A stretch of DNA of 53,248 nucleotides from Methanolinea sp. UBA277. GTDB lineage: Archaea > Halobacteriota > Methanomicrobia > Methanomicrobiales > Methanospirillaceae. Both the position numbers and the translations under genes were made by a program. The stretch lies in contig DANP01000027.1 in NCBI GenBank assembly GCA_002499905.1, positions 72,975-126,222 on the forward strand. Direction: 5' to 3'. The notes beneath the pieces are model-generated. The model did no database searches, was not told where the DNA came from, and saw only the letters and a program-made list of their open reading frames with translations. Below, piece by piece: positions 1 through 9,641 of the stretch. Each line of letters starts with the position of its first letter. Within the stretch, counting starts at the first letter, position 1.

Positions 1-596
1 TGAGATCGGCTATCGTCCTTGTTGGAGGAGAAGCACGACGGGCCAATGGCATGGAGAAGTACTTCTTCCGGTTCGAGGGCAAGACGTTCATCGAACGCCT
101 GGTCGATTCTCTCCGCCCTGTGGTCGACGAAATCGTGCTGGTGGCCAGGAATGCCGACCAGTGCGAACGGTTCTCCCATCTCGATGGCGTCAGGTGCGTC
201 CGCGACATCAAGAGGGGGATCGGGCCCATCGGGGGGATCCATGCCGGGGTTCTCGCCTCCCACGGAGACGTCCTGTTTGTCTGCGCCTGTGATATGCCCT
301 GCGTGAGCACCCTGGTTGTTGAGGAGCTCTTCAATGCGCTGGGGGACTACGATGCAGTCATACCGTCATGGGATCCCGAGATGCTCGAACCGCTCCATGC
401 CGTATACCGGAAGGAGCCGCTCATGCACTACCTCGATGACCATGCATCCCTCTCCCTCAGGGACATGGTAAAAAGCCTCCACTCCCGCTTGTTTCCGGTC
501 GAGCGGCTTCGTCCGGCGGATCCGGACCTCATCACCTTCACCAATATCAACAAGCTGGAGGATCTGGAGGGGATATCCCCGGGAGATCCCCCTTAG
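1..596 (+). CDS. mobA: MobA-like molybdenum cofactor guanylyltransferase (5' end cut)
   Basis: Nucleotidyltransferase of the MobA family, expected to attach GMP to molybdopterin in the cytoplasm. The first base of the start codon lies just outside the window: the in-frame codons from position 3 read RSAIVLVGGEARRANGMEKY, which contains the glycine-rich nucleotide-binding loop (LxGGxxxRxxGxxK). An internal ATG at 51 would remove this loop and is not the start. Further family features are GGIHAG near the middle, the CDMP motif that binds metal in this fold, and the C-terminal FTNINKLEDL typical of MobA-type enzymes. About 198 aa. Its stop overlaps by 4 bases the stop of the convergent lipoprotein gene. 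CofC-like or GlmU-like nucleotidyltransferases are less likely alternatives. Confidence 0.85.
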   Translation, partial: RSAIVLVGGEARRANGMEKYFFRFEGKTFIERLVDSLRPVVDEIVLVARNADQCERFSHLDGVRCVRDIKRGIGPIGGIHAGVLASHGDVLFVCACDMPCVSTLVVEELFNALGDYDAVIPSWDPEMLEPLHAVYRKEPLMHYLDDHASLSLRDMVKSLHSRLFPVERLRPADPDLITFTNINKLEDLEGISPGDPP

Positions 597-1375
597 AGAA
601 GCAGACTTCCACAGGACAGCGTCCGGACGGGCTGTCCGGTCTGGGTCTCTGTTTTCGGCACCCTGATCTGGACCTCCGCCGAGAGGTCATTGCCCCCGAA
701 CTCGATGAGGTATGTTCCCGCGGAGCGGAGTGTCATCTTCTTGGCCGTCTCCACGCCGTAGCCCCTGGCAAAACCCTCCTGGGCCACGATGGTCCCGGTT
801 GCCTGGTCCCGGACGGTGACCTCGAACCAGGCTGCCGGACTGATGGAGGTCACGGTCTGGGTCTTCCCTTCCTTTTTTTCCGCATCTGTCTCGTACCAGA
901 TGGTCCGGGTGGTCATGTTGGGCCTGATGCACATCTCGATGACCATGGACGGACGTTCGAGCTTGTAGCTGTATGCCGTCTTGTTCTGCTTGAAGGCGAG
1001 GGTGTTAAAGAAGATCGCCACATATTCGGGGACTTCCGGAGTCACGTCGGGGAGCCGGGTGTACGATGATGTTGTGGGCGGGGGAGTCTCTACCGGAAAA
1101 GGTGTTACCGGCATCATGAAGCTGGTTTCTGTCGGGGAGGCTGTGGGACCGGCAGTCTGGCCTCCACCGCCGGTGCTTCCGGTGTTATCTTTGCTGGTAC
1201 CCGGTGTCCCTTTGGTTCCCGGCGAAAACCAGCTCGAACCGTCTGAGCTTCCCGAGGAACCTCCCGAATCCTCGGGGGGTTTGACACAACCTGCGAGAAG
1301 GGTCAGGATAACAAGGAGGAGTACGCAGATGAGTAGTACGCGGCTGGTCGTCATTACGAGAGGATGGTAACTCAT
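593..1375 (-). CDS. Exported lipoprotein of unknown function
   Basis: About 260 aa. The N-terminus has a hydrophobic signal segment ending in the lipobox LLAGC, so the mature protein should be lipid-anchored outside the membrane. A Gly/Ser/Pro/Thr-rich linker follows (about residues 35-105), then a globular part with beta-rich sequence and a C-terminal TYLIEFGGND region. No enzyme motif is visible. The first ATG is at 1375; a second at 1354 gives the more usual 22-residue lipoprotein signal and sits about 26 bases downstream of an AT-rich TATA-like stretch (1378-1390), so a leaderless start at 1354 is quite possible. Neighbours give no functional hint. Confidence 0.7.
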   Translation of the reverse strand: MSYHPLVMTTSRVLLICVLLLVILTLLAGCVKPPEDSGGSSGSSDGSSWFSPGTKGTPGTSKDNTGSTGGGGQTAGPTASPTETSFMMPVTPFPVETPPPTTSSYTRLPDVTPEVPEYVAIFFNTLAFKQNKTAYSYKLERPSMVIEMCIRPNMTTRTIWYETDAEKKEGKTQTVTSISPAAWFEVTVRDQATGTIVAQEGFARGYGVETAKKMTLRSAGTYLIEFGGNDLSAEVQIRVPKTETQTGQPVRTLSCGSLLL

Positions 1376-1483
1376 CCCTATTTAATTTTTATGCCATTTT
1401 TCTGCCCCTTCCGGGCGATAAGGGCTTATACGAATAAAACGGAGCAAAAAGCGAAGGAAAAAGTCAGAAGGGGATCAGGGGAG

Positions 1484-2032
1484 TCAATCGACGATAAAGA
1501 CCGCAGCGGCAAGCACGGTCGTCCAGAGCCCTTTCTTGTCCCCCTGGGCGGACTGGCAGGTATTGGTCGTCTTGATGATCTTGCCGCTCGCCTTGTAGAT
1601 CTGTTCCCGCTCCTGCCAGGCCTTATTGATATCAAACTCGATCCCGAGCGTCATAGCCAGCATGGTGGCTGCGAGATCCTCTGCATAGTCCCCGGTCTTT
1701 TCTGCTGTCTCTCCGTAGGCATGGTGCTCGGAGAGATATCCGTACTCATGGACATCCTTGGGAAGAGCAAGGCCGACAGCCGCCGACATCAGCCGGTTCG
1801 GTTCGTTGGTCTCGTTCTTTGCCATCACGCAGTAGGTGATGCTCCCGGGTTCGAGGTGTTTTAACCCCTCCTCAACCGTCACCATTTTGCAGTTGGGGGG
1901 GAAGATGCTCGAGACATAGACGAGGTTGCACTTCTCGATCGATGCCTTTCTGAGCGCCAGCTCAAAGGAAGCGAGCCGGTCCCGATGCACACCCACCCCC
2001 TTCGTGAAAAAGATCTTTGTCGGGACAACCAT
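1484..2032 (-). CDS. pdaD: Pyruvoyl-dependent arginine decarboxylase
   Basis: Converts arginine to agmatine, the first step of archaeal polyamine synthesis. The 182-residue length fits the family. The proenzyme is known to cleave itself between two serines to create the pyruvoyl group; here the site is LVYVSSIFPPNC, with Ser41-Ser42 as the cleavage pair. Other typical stretches are KNETNEPNR and the acidic HEYGYLSEHHAYGET region. The ATG at 2032 gives a complete N-terminus (MVVPTKIFFTKGVG), as in known members. Monocistronic and divergent from carA across an AT-rich region of about 270 bases. Together with carA-carB and argG downstream this makes an arginine/polyamine-flavoured neighbourhood. 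Confidence 0.95.
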   Translation of the reverse strand: MVVPTKIFFTKGVGVHRDRLASFELALRKASIEKCNLVYVSSIFPPNCKMVTVEEGLKHLEPGSITYCVMAKNETNEPNRLMSAAVGLALPKDVHEYGYLSEHHAYGETAEKTGDYAEDLAATMLAMTLGIEFDINKAWQEREQIYKASGKIIKTTNTCQSAQGDKKGLWTTVLAAAVFIVD

Positions 2033-2261
2033 GCTCTATACCTTGTGATTATTTCAACTTAAAATTTATTATTCAAGAAATAAATTGATAATTTCATCCT
2101 GTTTCATATATCACGAGACCAAATCCGTTTAATTTCGATTTTAACTCATATTATGATTAATTTTTAGAATATCTCTGTTTAAACGGTTTATTTTTTTTAA
2201 AAAACGGAATCGGTGATCACCGGAAAACAAAGGCATTTCATGGTTTTTCTCGTCATCACGC

Positions 2262-2300
2262 TATCTATTAAAAGTAATCACTCCAAATAGATATGGAACG
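2262..2300 (+). promoter_or_regulatory. Probable carA-carB promoter
   Basis: The 2033-2300 spacer between divergent pdaD and carA is very AT-rich and has no gene. TATTAAAA at 2266-2273 is a good archaeal TATA box, placing transcription start only a few bases before the carA ATG at 2301, so the mRNA would be almost leaderless. No ribosome site precedes the ATG, which agrees. Position inferred from spacing alone. Confidence 0.5.
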
Positions 2301-3356
2301 ATGAAGGCGGTTCTGGGTCTAGAGGATGGCACCTACGTGCTAGGTGACGGTTTTGGATCGGACGGTGAATGCTCGGGCGAACTGGTCTTTACCACACAGA
2401 TGTCCGGGTACATGGAAGCGCTCACCGATCCGAGTTACAACGGACAGATCCTGATGTTCACCTTTCCGACCATCGGGAACTACGGAGTGGACAAGCTGAA
2501 TTTCCAGCATCCGAGAGTGTGGGCGCTGGGGTGCGTGGCACGCGAGATCTGCGCTGCCCCGGAAGCACAACCTTCGGTCATGGACTACTATGAAGAGCAT
2601 GGTCTCCTCGGCATCCAGGGCGTCGACACCCGGATGCTCACGATCAAGACCAGACGGGAGGGAACGCTGCGGGCAGCACTCGTTGTGGGTGATACCAACG
2701 GGGAATATGCCGTGGAATGTGCACGCAACGTCCCTCCCATTTCCGAACGGGACCTCATCCCCGCGGTTTCGTGCAGGCAGCCGTACCACATCGAGGGGTC
2801 GGGGAAGAGGATTGCCGTGATCGATCTCGGCATCAAGAAGAACATGATCCTCTCGCTCAAGGGCCGGAACGCCGATATCCATGTCTTCCCCTACAATACT
2901 ACCGCCGACCAGGTAGAGGCATGTCGCCCCGACGCCCTCTTCATCAGCAATGGCCCGGGCGACCCGCTCCAGGCGAAAGAAGCCATCCGCTGCATCAGTG
3001 ATCTCGCCGGAAACCTCCCCATCTACGGGATCTGCATGGGCATCCAGGTCTGCGGCCTGGCACTCGGTGGATCAACCTATAAGATGAAATTCGGCCACCG
3101 TGGCAGCAACCAGCCGGTCAGGTACAAGGACGGGACCATCTACATCACCACCCAGAACCACGGGTTTGCCGTTGCCGCCGACTCACTCCCCGAAGGGTGC
3201 GGGGTGCTCTATGCGAACGTGAACGACGGTACCCTCGAGGGTTTTGAGAACACCTACCTGGATATCACCTGTGTGCAGTTCCATCCCGAGGCCCATGGAG
3301 GACCGCGGGATACGGAGATTCCATTCTTTGACACCATGTTCAGGAGGCTCGGCTGA
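2301..3356 (+). CDS. carA: Carbamoyl-phosphate synthase small (glutaminase) subunit
   Basis: Hydrolyses glutamine and channels ammonia to CarB to make carbamoyl phosphate for pyrimidine and arginine synthesis. 351 aa, the usual family length. The N-terminal CarA domain begins with LEDGTYVLGDGFG and contains VVFTTQMSGY-like sequence (ELVFTTQMSGYMEALTDPSY). The class I glutamine amidotransferase domain (about 170-351) has NGPGDP, the nucleophile Cys245 in YGICMGIQ, and the catalytic His/Glu in QFHPEAHGGPRDT. Ile replaces the usual His in the GICxGHQ motif. The stop is one base before the carB ATG, so the two are surely co-translated. Confidence 0.97.
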   Translation: MKAVLGLEDGTYVLGDGFGSDGECSGELVFTTQMSGYMEALTDPSYNGQILMFTFPTIGNYGVDKLNFQHPRVWALGCVAREICAAPEAQPSVMDYYEEHGLLGIQGVDTRMLTIKTRREGTLRAALVVGDTNGEYAVECARNVPPISERDLIPAVSCRQPYHIEGSGKRIAVIDLGIKKNMILSLKGRNADIHVFPYNTTADQVEACRPDALFISNGPGDPLQAKEAIRCISDLAGNLPIYGICMGIQVCGLALGGSTYKMKFGHRGSNQPVRYKDGTIYITTQNHGFAVAADSLPEGCGVLYANVNDGTLEGFENTYLDITCVQFHPEAHGGPRDTEIPFFDTMFRRLG

Positions 3357-3357
3357 G

Positions 3358-6300
3358 ATGCCCAAGAAACCCGAGATAAGAACGGTCCTCCTGATCGGGT
3401 CCGGCCCCATCCAGATCGGGCAGGCAGCGGAGTTTGACTTCTCAGGAACGCAGGCATGCAGGGCACTCCGGGAAGAGGGGGTCAGGGTTGTCCTCGTCAA
3501 CTCAAACCCTGCAACCATCCAGACCGATCCTGAAACTGCCGATGTGATTTACATCGAGCCCATCAAGGCAGATATCATCGAGAAGATCATCGCGAAAGAG
3601 AAGCCTGACGGCATCCTCTCGGGGATGGGGGGCCAGACCGGGCTGAACATGACTGCTGAGCTTGCCGAACGGGGTGCGCTTGCGGGAGTCGAGATCCTCG
3701 GCACCCCGCTCGAGGCCATCTACCAGGGCGAGGACCGGGAGAAGTTCCGCTCCCTGATGGAGCGTATCGGGGAGCCGGTGCCGAAGAGCATGATCCTCAC
3801 CCGCATGGACCAGCTCGAAGAGGCACTGGTGACCGTGGGTCTACCGGCCATTGTCCGGCCGGCCTACACCCTGGGCGGCTCCGGGGGAGGTATTGCGCAG
3901 TCCCGGGATGAGCTGGCACGGATTGTGGAGATCGGGTTCACCCGGTCCCGTATCCACCAGGTCCTCGTCGAAGAGAGCGTGGTCGGATGGAAGGAGATCG
4001 AATTTGAGGTGATGCGGGATGCGTCCGATACCTGCATCATCATCTGCGGCATGGAGAACGTGGATGCCATGGGAATCCATACCGGGGAGAGCGTGGTGGT
4101 TGCGCCGATCCTCACCCTCCGCGACGACGAATTCCAGATGCTGCGGAGCGCCTCGATCAAGATTATCCGGGCGCTCGATGTGCAGGGCGGGTGCAACATC
4201 CAGTTCGCGTACCAGGACGGGGACTACCGGGTCATCGAGGTGAACCCGCGGGTCTCCCGCTCCAGTGCGCTGGCCTCGAAAGCCACGGGCTATCCCATCG
4301 CCCGGGTGGCGGCAAAGATCGCCATCGGTCTCCGGCTGGACGAGATCACCAACTCGGTGACCGGGTCAACCCCGGCATCATTTGAGCCTTCCATCGATTA
4401 TGTCGTGGTCAAGGTCCCCCGCTGGCCGTTTGACAAGTTCAGGAAAGCCGACCGCACTCTCACCACCGCCATGAAGAGCACCGGCGAAGTGATGGCTATC
4501 GGACGGACGGTCGAGGAGGCGTTCAAGAAAGCCCTCCGGTCGCTTGATACCGATATCGATCTCCACACCAATCCGAGCGAGATCAGGATGATCCTCTCCC
4601 GCCCCACCGATGAGCGGTTCGGGACGCTCTTTGATGCGTTCAAGGCCGGATTTTCCCTCGAAGAGATCCAGGGCCTCACCCATATCGCTCCCTTCTTCCT
4701 CGAGAAGGTCAGGAATATCGTCGATATGGAGAAACGCCTGGCAGAATGCCCGGGACCGGACGATATCCGTACCGCCAAGTGCTCCGGGTTCACCACCACC
4801 GAGATCAGTGAGCTGACCGGGATGCACCCGGACGAGATCGATGCCATCTGCGGGGATCCCACCTACAAGATGGTGGACACCTGCGCCGCGGAGTTCCCGG
4901 CACAGACTCCCTACTTCTACTCCACCTGGGACGAGGAGTGCGAGATCCCGTCCAGTGACCGGGCAAAGGTGCTGATCCTCGGGTCCGGCCCGATACGGAT
5001 CGGGCAGGGGATCGAGTTTGATTACTGCACGGTGCATGCGGTCAAGGCGCTGCGGGAGGAGCAGGTCGAGGTCCACATCGTGAACAACAACCCCGAGACC
5101 GTCTCCACCGATTTCGATACCTCGGACCGCCTCTTCTTCGAGCCGATGTCCCTTGAGGACATCATGAATGTCCTGAAGAAGGACCGGTACATGGGAGTGA
5201 TGGTCCAGTTCGGCGGCCAGAATGCGGTGAACCTGGCGGTGCCGATTCACGAGGAACTCCAGCGGATCGGGATGCAGACCCGCATCCTTGGCACAAGCCC
5301 CGACTCCATGGACATCGCCGAAGACCGCGATCGGTTCAGCGAGCTCCTGCGGGACCTGGAGATCCCGAGCCCGCCCAACAGTTCTGCCACCTCCCTTGAC
5401 GAAGCACGGACCAAGGCTGCCGCCATCGGGTATCCGGTGCTGGTGCGGCCCTCCTACGTGCTCGGGGGACGGGCCATGGAGATCGTCCATGACGAGATCG
5501 ATCTCGAGGCCTACATGAAGGAAGCGGTACGGGTGAGCCGGAACCACCCGGTCCTGATCGACTCCTTCCTCCAGAACGCAATCGAGCTTGACGTGGATGC
5601 GGTCTGCGACGGGGAGGATGTGCTCGTCGGGGCCATCATGGAGCATATCGAGGAGGCGGGTGTCCACTCGGGCGACTCCGCCTGCGTCATCCCGACCCAG
5701 TCACTCTCCCCGGCCATCATCGAACGCGTGAAGGATACTACAAAAAAGATCGCGCTCGGGCTGGGAGTCGTCGGCCTGGTCAACATCCAGCTTGCCGTCA
5801 AGGACGATGTCGTCTACGTGCTCGAAGCAAATCCGCGGGCGAGCAGGACGGTCCCCTTCGTTTCCAAGGCCACCGGCATCCCGCTGGCCAAGATCGCGGC
5901 CAAGGTCATGATGGGACGGAAACTGAAGGATATCGGCTATGTGGAGAAGAGCTTCTGCCACGTGGCGGTCAAGGAGGTTCTCCTCCCGTTCAACAAGCTC
6001 CCGGGGGTGGATACGGTGCTCGGCCCCGAGATGAAGAGCACCGGCGAAGTCATGGGCATCGATTACGATTTCGGCCGGGCCTACTACAAGGCGTCCATCT
6101 CGGCAGACAACGAGCTCCCGGTCAGGGGCAACATCTTCATCTCCGTGATCTCCGAGCAGAAGGACGAGGTCATTCCCATCGCCCGGAAGCTCACGGAACT
6201 CGGGCTCTCGCTCTACGGCACTGCGGGAACGGTTGACTACCTTTCCCAGGCAGGGATTGAGGCCAACCTGGTGCGCAAGGTGCAGGAAGGCTCCCCGAAC

Positions 6301-6525
6301 GTGATCGATCTCCTCCGGCAGGGAGAGATCCGGCTGATCATCAACACCCCGTCTGACAAGCAGTCCCGGCAGGACCACTACCAGATCATGCGGGTAGCCG
6401 TCGACTACGGTGTCCCGTACATCACCACCGTCCAGGCGGCCCGGGCGGCGGCCATGGCCATCGAGGCCATCAAGAAGGAAGAGATCACCATCGAGCCGCT
6501 CTCCCACTACCACCAGGGTGTGTAA
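3358..6525 (+). CDS. carB: Carbamoyl-phosphate synthase large subunit
   Basis: 1055-aa synthetase that uses bicarbonate, two ATP and ammonia from CarA. It is an internal duplication: the first ATP-grasp half opens with GSGPIQIGQAAEFDFSGTQA (about residue 13) and the second with GSGPIRIGQGIEFDY (about 540). Each half has the ATP-grasp signature VEVNPR or LEANPRASR. The C-terminal 130 residues (from RGNIFISVISEQKDE) are the MGS-like allosteric domain with the GTAGTVDYL stretch. An upstream in-frame ATG at 3244 lies deep inside carA; the start at 3358 (MPKKPEIRTVLLIGSG) matches the family and follows the carA stop by one base. Full length, unlike the split carB of some archaea. Confidence 0.97.
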   Translation: MPKKPEIRTVLLIGSGPIQIGQAAEFDFSGTQACRALREEGVRVVLVNSNPATIQTDPETADVIYIEPIKADIIEKIIAKEKPDGILSGMGGQTGLNMTAELAERGALAGVEILGTPLEAIYQGEDREKFRSLMERIGEPVPKSMILTRMDQLEEALVTVGLPAIVRPAYTLGGSGGGIAQSRDELARIVEIGFTRSRIHQVLVEESVVGWKEIEFEVMRDASDTCIIICGMENVDAMGIHTGESVVVAPILTLRDDEFQMLRSASIKIIRALDVQGGCNIQFAYQDGDYRVIEVNPRVSRSSALASKATGYPIARVAAKIAIGLRLDEITNSVTGSTPASFEPSIDYVVVKVPRWPFDKFRKADRTLTTAMKSTGEVMAIGRTVEEAFKKALRSLDTDIDLHTNPSEIRMILSRPTDERFGTLFDAFKAGFSLEEIQGLTHIAPFFLEKVRNIVDMEKRLAECPGPDDIRTAKCSGFTTTEISELTGMHPDEIDAICGDPTYKMVDTCAAEFPAQTPYFYSTWDEECEIPSSDRAKVLILGSGPIRIGQGIEFDYCTVHAVKALREEQVEVHIVNNNPETVSTDFDTSDRLFFEPMSLEDIMNVLKKDRYMGVMVQFGGQNAVNLAVPIHEELQRIGMQTRILGTSPDSMDIAEDRDRFSELLRDLEIPSPPNSSATSLDEARTKAAAIGYPVLVRPSYVLGGRAMEIVHDEIDLEAYMKEAVRVSRNHPVLIDSFLQNAIELDVDAVCDGEDVLVGAIMEHIEEAGVHSGDSACVIPTQSLSPAIIERVKDTTKKIALGLGVVGLVNIQLAVKDDVVYVLEANPRASRTVPFVSKATGIPLAKIAAKVMMGRKLKDIGYVEKSFCHVAVKEVLLPFNKLPGVDTVLGPEMKSTGEVMGIDYDFGRAYYKASISADNELPVRGNIFISVISEQKDEVIPIARKLTELGLSLYGTAGTVDYLSQAGIEANLVRKVQEGSPNVIDLLRQGEIRLIINTPSDKQSRQDHYQIMRVAVDYGVPYITTVQAARAAAMAIEAIKKEEITIEPLSHYHQGV

Positions 6526-6547
6526 CTGTCTGGAACATCCGTCCCTC

Positions 6548-6560
6548 CCCATTTTTTTTA
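6548..6560 (+). terminator. T-tract terminator after carB
   Basis: A run of eight T (6552-6559) lies 26 bases after the carB stop, before a new TATA element near 6583. Archaeal RNA polymerase terminates at such U-runs without needing a hairpin, and no clear hairpin is seen here. Confidence 0.5.
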
Positions 6561-6620
6561 TAATTATAGACGATAACAAGATTAATATAAAAAAACACTA
6601 TTCCACAACAGTGATCATCA

Positions 6621-7649
6621 ATGAAGAGCACGTTCACGACCTTCATGATCATTGCGATACTGATATCGTTTCTCTTCGCCGCACCTGTACCGGCCCTTTC
6701 TGTACAGGATATCATGAATGCTGCACGGGCTCACGAAACTGTCGATTCTCCGATACCTTGTCCGGTATCGGGATCGCTCCCCCCGATCATCAACAGATCC
6801 AGTCAGGTTGATTCAATACTTCTATTGAGGACCGTCACCCCGGTCCCTCCTGTTCCCGCTCCATCATCAGGTGCTATTATACCTATCCCCACCCGGTCCA
6901 TTCCGGCGACTCTTCCGTCAAAAATCATAGTACCCCGGCCGACACTCCCAAAACCGACCTCCTCCCCTGCCCTGCCGGTGCTTCCCTCGCAGACATCGAT
7001 ACGGATGATCGTCGGTTTTCCACAAAGCCCGACATTCGATGTCCGATATCCTGTCATCCCGGACCCGGATTCTGTTCGCGGCTTTATCGTCATGAGTCCT
7101 GACCTGACAAAGCCGAAACGGTCGATTCCTTCCGAAGAAGAGGCCGTGGTCTATGCAGGGAGGGTCCTGGCACAGTACGGGGGTCTGCCCCGCGATGCCG
7201 TCCTTGCCGGGGTGGAGCAGAAGTACATGGAGGTATTCGGTGCCTCCGGCAGGATAGCGGTTCAATCCATTCCGATCTATTCCAGCGTCCGGTATGAAAG
7301 GATTCTCAACGGAAAGGACGTGGTCGGCGGCGGGGGAACGATTGAGATAAATCTCGGCGAACAGGGGGAGTTGTTGAGCCTGTATAAGATCTGGCACAAG
7401 CTGGGAAGCCCGGTCCCGGTCCGGGTCATCTCGGCCGAAGAAGCGTTCGAAGACGTGAAGCAGGGGGATGTGATACGGAGATCCGACTCCCAGTGCCCCC
7501 GGAGTGTCTCCATCACCTCCGTCCGGCTGGGTTACTTCGAGGAGGAACCTGGCGAAAGTCAGCAGTATGTCGAACCGGTCTGGATCTTTTCAGGGACCGA
7601 TGCCTGCGGGGGATATACTGAGATAATCGTGCGTGCAGTTGAGGTATAA
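6621..7649 (+). CDS. Secreted protein with Pro-rich linker, unknown
   Basis: 342 aa. A signal peptide (MKSTFTTFMIIAILISFLFA then APVPALS) marks it as exported, without a lipobox Cys. Residues about 65-130 form a Pro/Ser/Thr-rich linker. The C-terminal 200 residues look globular: a helical EEEAVVYAGRVLAQYGGLP segment, then VRYERILNGKDVVGGGGTIE and a closing YVEPVWIFSGTDACGGY. This arrangement recalls PepSY/YycI-like exported domains (short alpha-beta repeats ending in xPVWxFxG), but the match is loose. A TATA-like TAATATAAAA near 6583-6592 lies about 30 bases upstream. Function not known. Confidence 0.7.
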   Translation: MKSTFTTFMIIAILISFLFAAPVPALSVQDIMNAARAHETVDSPIPCPVSGSLPPIINRSSQVDSILLLRTVTPVPPVPAPSSGAIIPIPTRSIPATLPSKIIVPRPTLPKPTSSPALPVLPSQTSIRMIVGFPQSPTFDVRYPVIPDPDSVRGFIVMSPDLTKPKRSIPSEEEAVVYAGRVLAQYGGLPRDAVLAGVEQKYMEVFGASGRIAVQSIPIYSSVRYERILNGKDVVGGGGTIEINLGEQGELLSLYKIWHKLGSPVPVRVISAEEAFEDVKQGDVIRRSDSQCPRSVSITSVRLGYFEEEPGESQQYVEPVWIFSGTDACGGYTEIIVRAVEV

Positions 7650-7859
7650 CCGGGCATCGCCCGGGTTTTATCGGGACAATCAATCACCTTTTCTCACCGG
7701 TGGATGTCTCGATTTCGAAAAAAGACGGAATCCAGGTAGCAAACTGCTGTTCGACGCCCTGCCGGGGCGCCATACAGCCGGACGTATTCTGATACCCTTA
7801 TTATCCGCGACGTGTGAATGAATAGGTACCACGTGGAGAAGGGTTCACGGAGCGTTACC

Positions 7860-9047
7860 ATGGGAAAAGGAACCGTCGTTCTGGCATATTCTGGGGGGCT
7901 CGATACGTCGATATGCATACCGCTGGTGAAGGAGCGGTACGGCTTTGACCGGGTGGTGACCGTTGCGGTCAACGTCGGGCAGCGGGACGAGGAGATCGCG
8001 ATCGCTACCGAGAAGGGGAAGATGTTGGCCGATGCCCACTACACTATCGACGCGCGGGAGAAGTTCGTTCATGAGTATCTCTTCCCGGCCATCAGGGCCA
8101 ACGGGCTGTACGAGGGGTACCCGATGGGGACCGCCCTTGCCCGGCCCCTGATCGCCGAGGAGGTTGTCCGGGTGGCGATGCAGGAGGGGGCAACGACGGT
8201 GGCCCACGGCTGCACCGGGAAGGGCAACGACCAGCTCCGGTTCGATTTCATCTTCCGGATCGCCGGCCTCGAGGTGATCGCCCCCATCCGCGATCTCAAC
8301 CTGACCCGCGAGTGGGAGATCGAGTACGCCCAGGAGCACAACATCCCGGTACCGGTGAAGAAGGAGAAGCCCTGGAGCATCGATGAGAACCTCTGGAGCA
8401 GGAGCATCGAGGGCGGCCGCCTCGAAGATCCCGCGTACCACCCTCCCGAGGAGGTCTATGCCTGGACGGTTGCGCCCGAGAAGGCTCCGGACAAACCCGA
8501 GACCATCACCCTCGATTTCCTGAAGGGAGTCCCGGTCCGTTTGTCCGGGAAGGATATGAGCGGCATCGACCTGATCAGCACGCTCAATGTCCTGGCAGGG
8601 AAGCACGGCATCGGCCGGAGCAACATGATCGAGGACCGCATCCTCGGCATCAAGGCCCGCGAGATCTACGAGCACCCCGCCGCAACGGTCATCCTCGCCG
8701 CCCATGCCGATCTCGAAGCGCTCACCCTGACCCGGCAGGAGCTGGCCTTCAAGCGGATGGTCGACGACAAGTGGGCGGAGCTCGCCTACATGGGGCTCGT
8801 GCATGAACCCCTCTTCCATGACCTGAACGCTTTTATTGCAAAATCGCAGGAGAAGGTGACCGGGAGCGTCGACCTCTCGCTCTTCAAGGGATCATGCCGG
8901 GTGCTGGGCCGTTCATCACCGGAAAGCGTCTATTCGGATGAGCTGGCCTCCTTCGACAGTGCGGCCATGGACCAGACCCATGCCATCGGGGTATCGGCCT
9001 ACTACGGGATCCAGGCACGGATGATCGAGCAGCGGAAGCGGAAGTAA
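7860..9047 (+). CDS. argG: Argininosuccinate synthase
   Basis: Joins citrulline and aspartate using ATP, the penultimate step of arginine synthesis. The N-terminal PP-loop ATP pyrophosphatase motif AYSGGLDTS is at residues 9-17. GCTGKGNDQLRF and SIDENLWSRSIEGG are typical of ArgG. The start at 7860 (MGKGTVVLAYSGG) is preferred over an in-frame ATG at 7818: it gives the normal 395-aa length and has GGAG at 7849-7852, 7 bases upstream. No argH or argF lies nearby, so it is a stand-alone gene near carA-carB. A 45-bp near-copy of codons near 8789-8833 is found at 17284-17328. Confidence 0.96.
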   Translation: MGKGTVVLAYSGGLDTSICIPLVKERYGFDRVVTVAVNVGQRDEEIAIATEKGKMLADAHYTIDAREKFVHEYLFPAIRANGLYEGYPMGTALARPLIAEEVVRVAMQEGATTVAHGCTGKGNDQLRFDFIFRIAGLEVIAPIRDLNLTREWEIEYAQEHNIPVPVKKEKPWSIDENLWSRSIEGGRLEDPAYHPPEEVYAWTVAPEKAPDKPETITLDFLKGVPVRLSGKDMSGIDLISTLNVLAGKHGIGRSNMIEDRILGIKAREIYEHPAATVILAAHADLEALTLTRQELAFKRMVDDKWAELAYMGLVHEPLFHDLNAFIAKSQEKVTGSVDLSLFKGSCRVLGRSSPESVYSDELASFDSAAMDQTHAIGVSAYYGIQARMIEQRKRK

Positions 9048-9065
9048 CCCTCCGGGATCGGATCC

Positions 9066-9075
9066 ATCTTTTTTC
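9066..9075 (+). terminator. T-tract terminator after argG
   Basis: Six T residues (9069-9074) 21 bases after the argG stop. Weak but consistent with a U-tract terminator. Confidence 0.35.
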
Positions 9076-9131
9076 CGATACTGGTTTTCAAACCAGAGAG
9101 ATTATCCCCGAAAATACCTGATATCATAGTC

Positions 9132-9641
9132 GTGACCAATACCGAGGGGCTCATTTTCATGCTGGTCGGCTTCGAAGTATTCGCCGGCCTGGTCGGTACC
9201 TGCGTCCTCGCGATTGGATTCTGGATCCTGCGCCGGGTCCGGAACCCGCTTCTCCGGCTGGCAATCCTCGTCCCCGGCATGGTCTTCAACGGGATGTATT
9301 TCCTGAAAGGTGATGCTTCCTGGGTGATCATGGGAGCGTTGTTCATCGGAACACCCCTTGCGGTGCTCGTCCCGCCGTTCGTCTTCCCGTCTGCCTACGA
9401 CCTTCCCCTCTCGTTCCGCCGCATCTTCCGGACCTATGGCGTGCTATGGGTTGTGGGTGCGGTCCTCCCCTTCCTCTTCGTCGCATCCGGCCTCTCCATG
9501 GTCACGGTCTTTTACTGGCACACCCCGCTCTCCAACGGGATGATCTATCTCTGTCTCATCCTCGGAGAGATAGGCCTTGCCGCCATCGTCTCCCTAGTCC
9601 TGCACCGGGTGGAGGTATCCCTGAAAGCGGAGAGGAGATAG
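9132..9641 (+). CDS. Small multi-pass membrane protein, unknown
   Basis: 169 aa with four or five hydrophobic segments (about residues 8-32, 38-58, 62-84, 102-124 and 135-157) and positively charged loops (LRRVRNP, SFRRIFR) that would face the cytoplasm. The GTG at 9132 gives the longest frame; an ATG at 9159 (MLVGFEVF) is an alternative that would shorten the first segment. No catalytic or transporter motif recognised. It stands alone between argG and the metal transporter gene. Confidence 0.6.
   Translation: MTNTEGLIFMLVGFEVFAGLVGTCVLAIGFWILRRVRNPLLRLAILVPGMVFNGMYFLKGDASWVIMGALFIGTPLAVLVPPFVFPSAYDLPLSFRRIFRTYGVLWVVGAVLPFLFVASGLSMVTVFYWHTPLSNGMIYLCLILGEIGLAAIVSLVLHRVEVSLKAERR

Noticed and set aside
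4378..5667. 429-codon reverse ORF inside carB
   Set aside because: Long antisense frame produced by GC-rich codon bias of a certain gene; no promoter or ribosome site.
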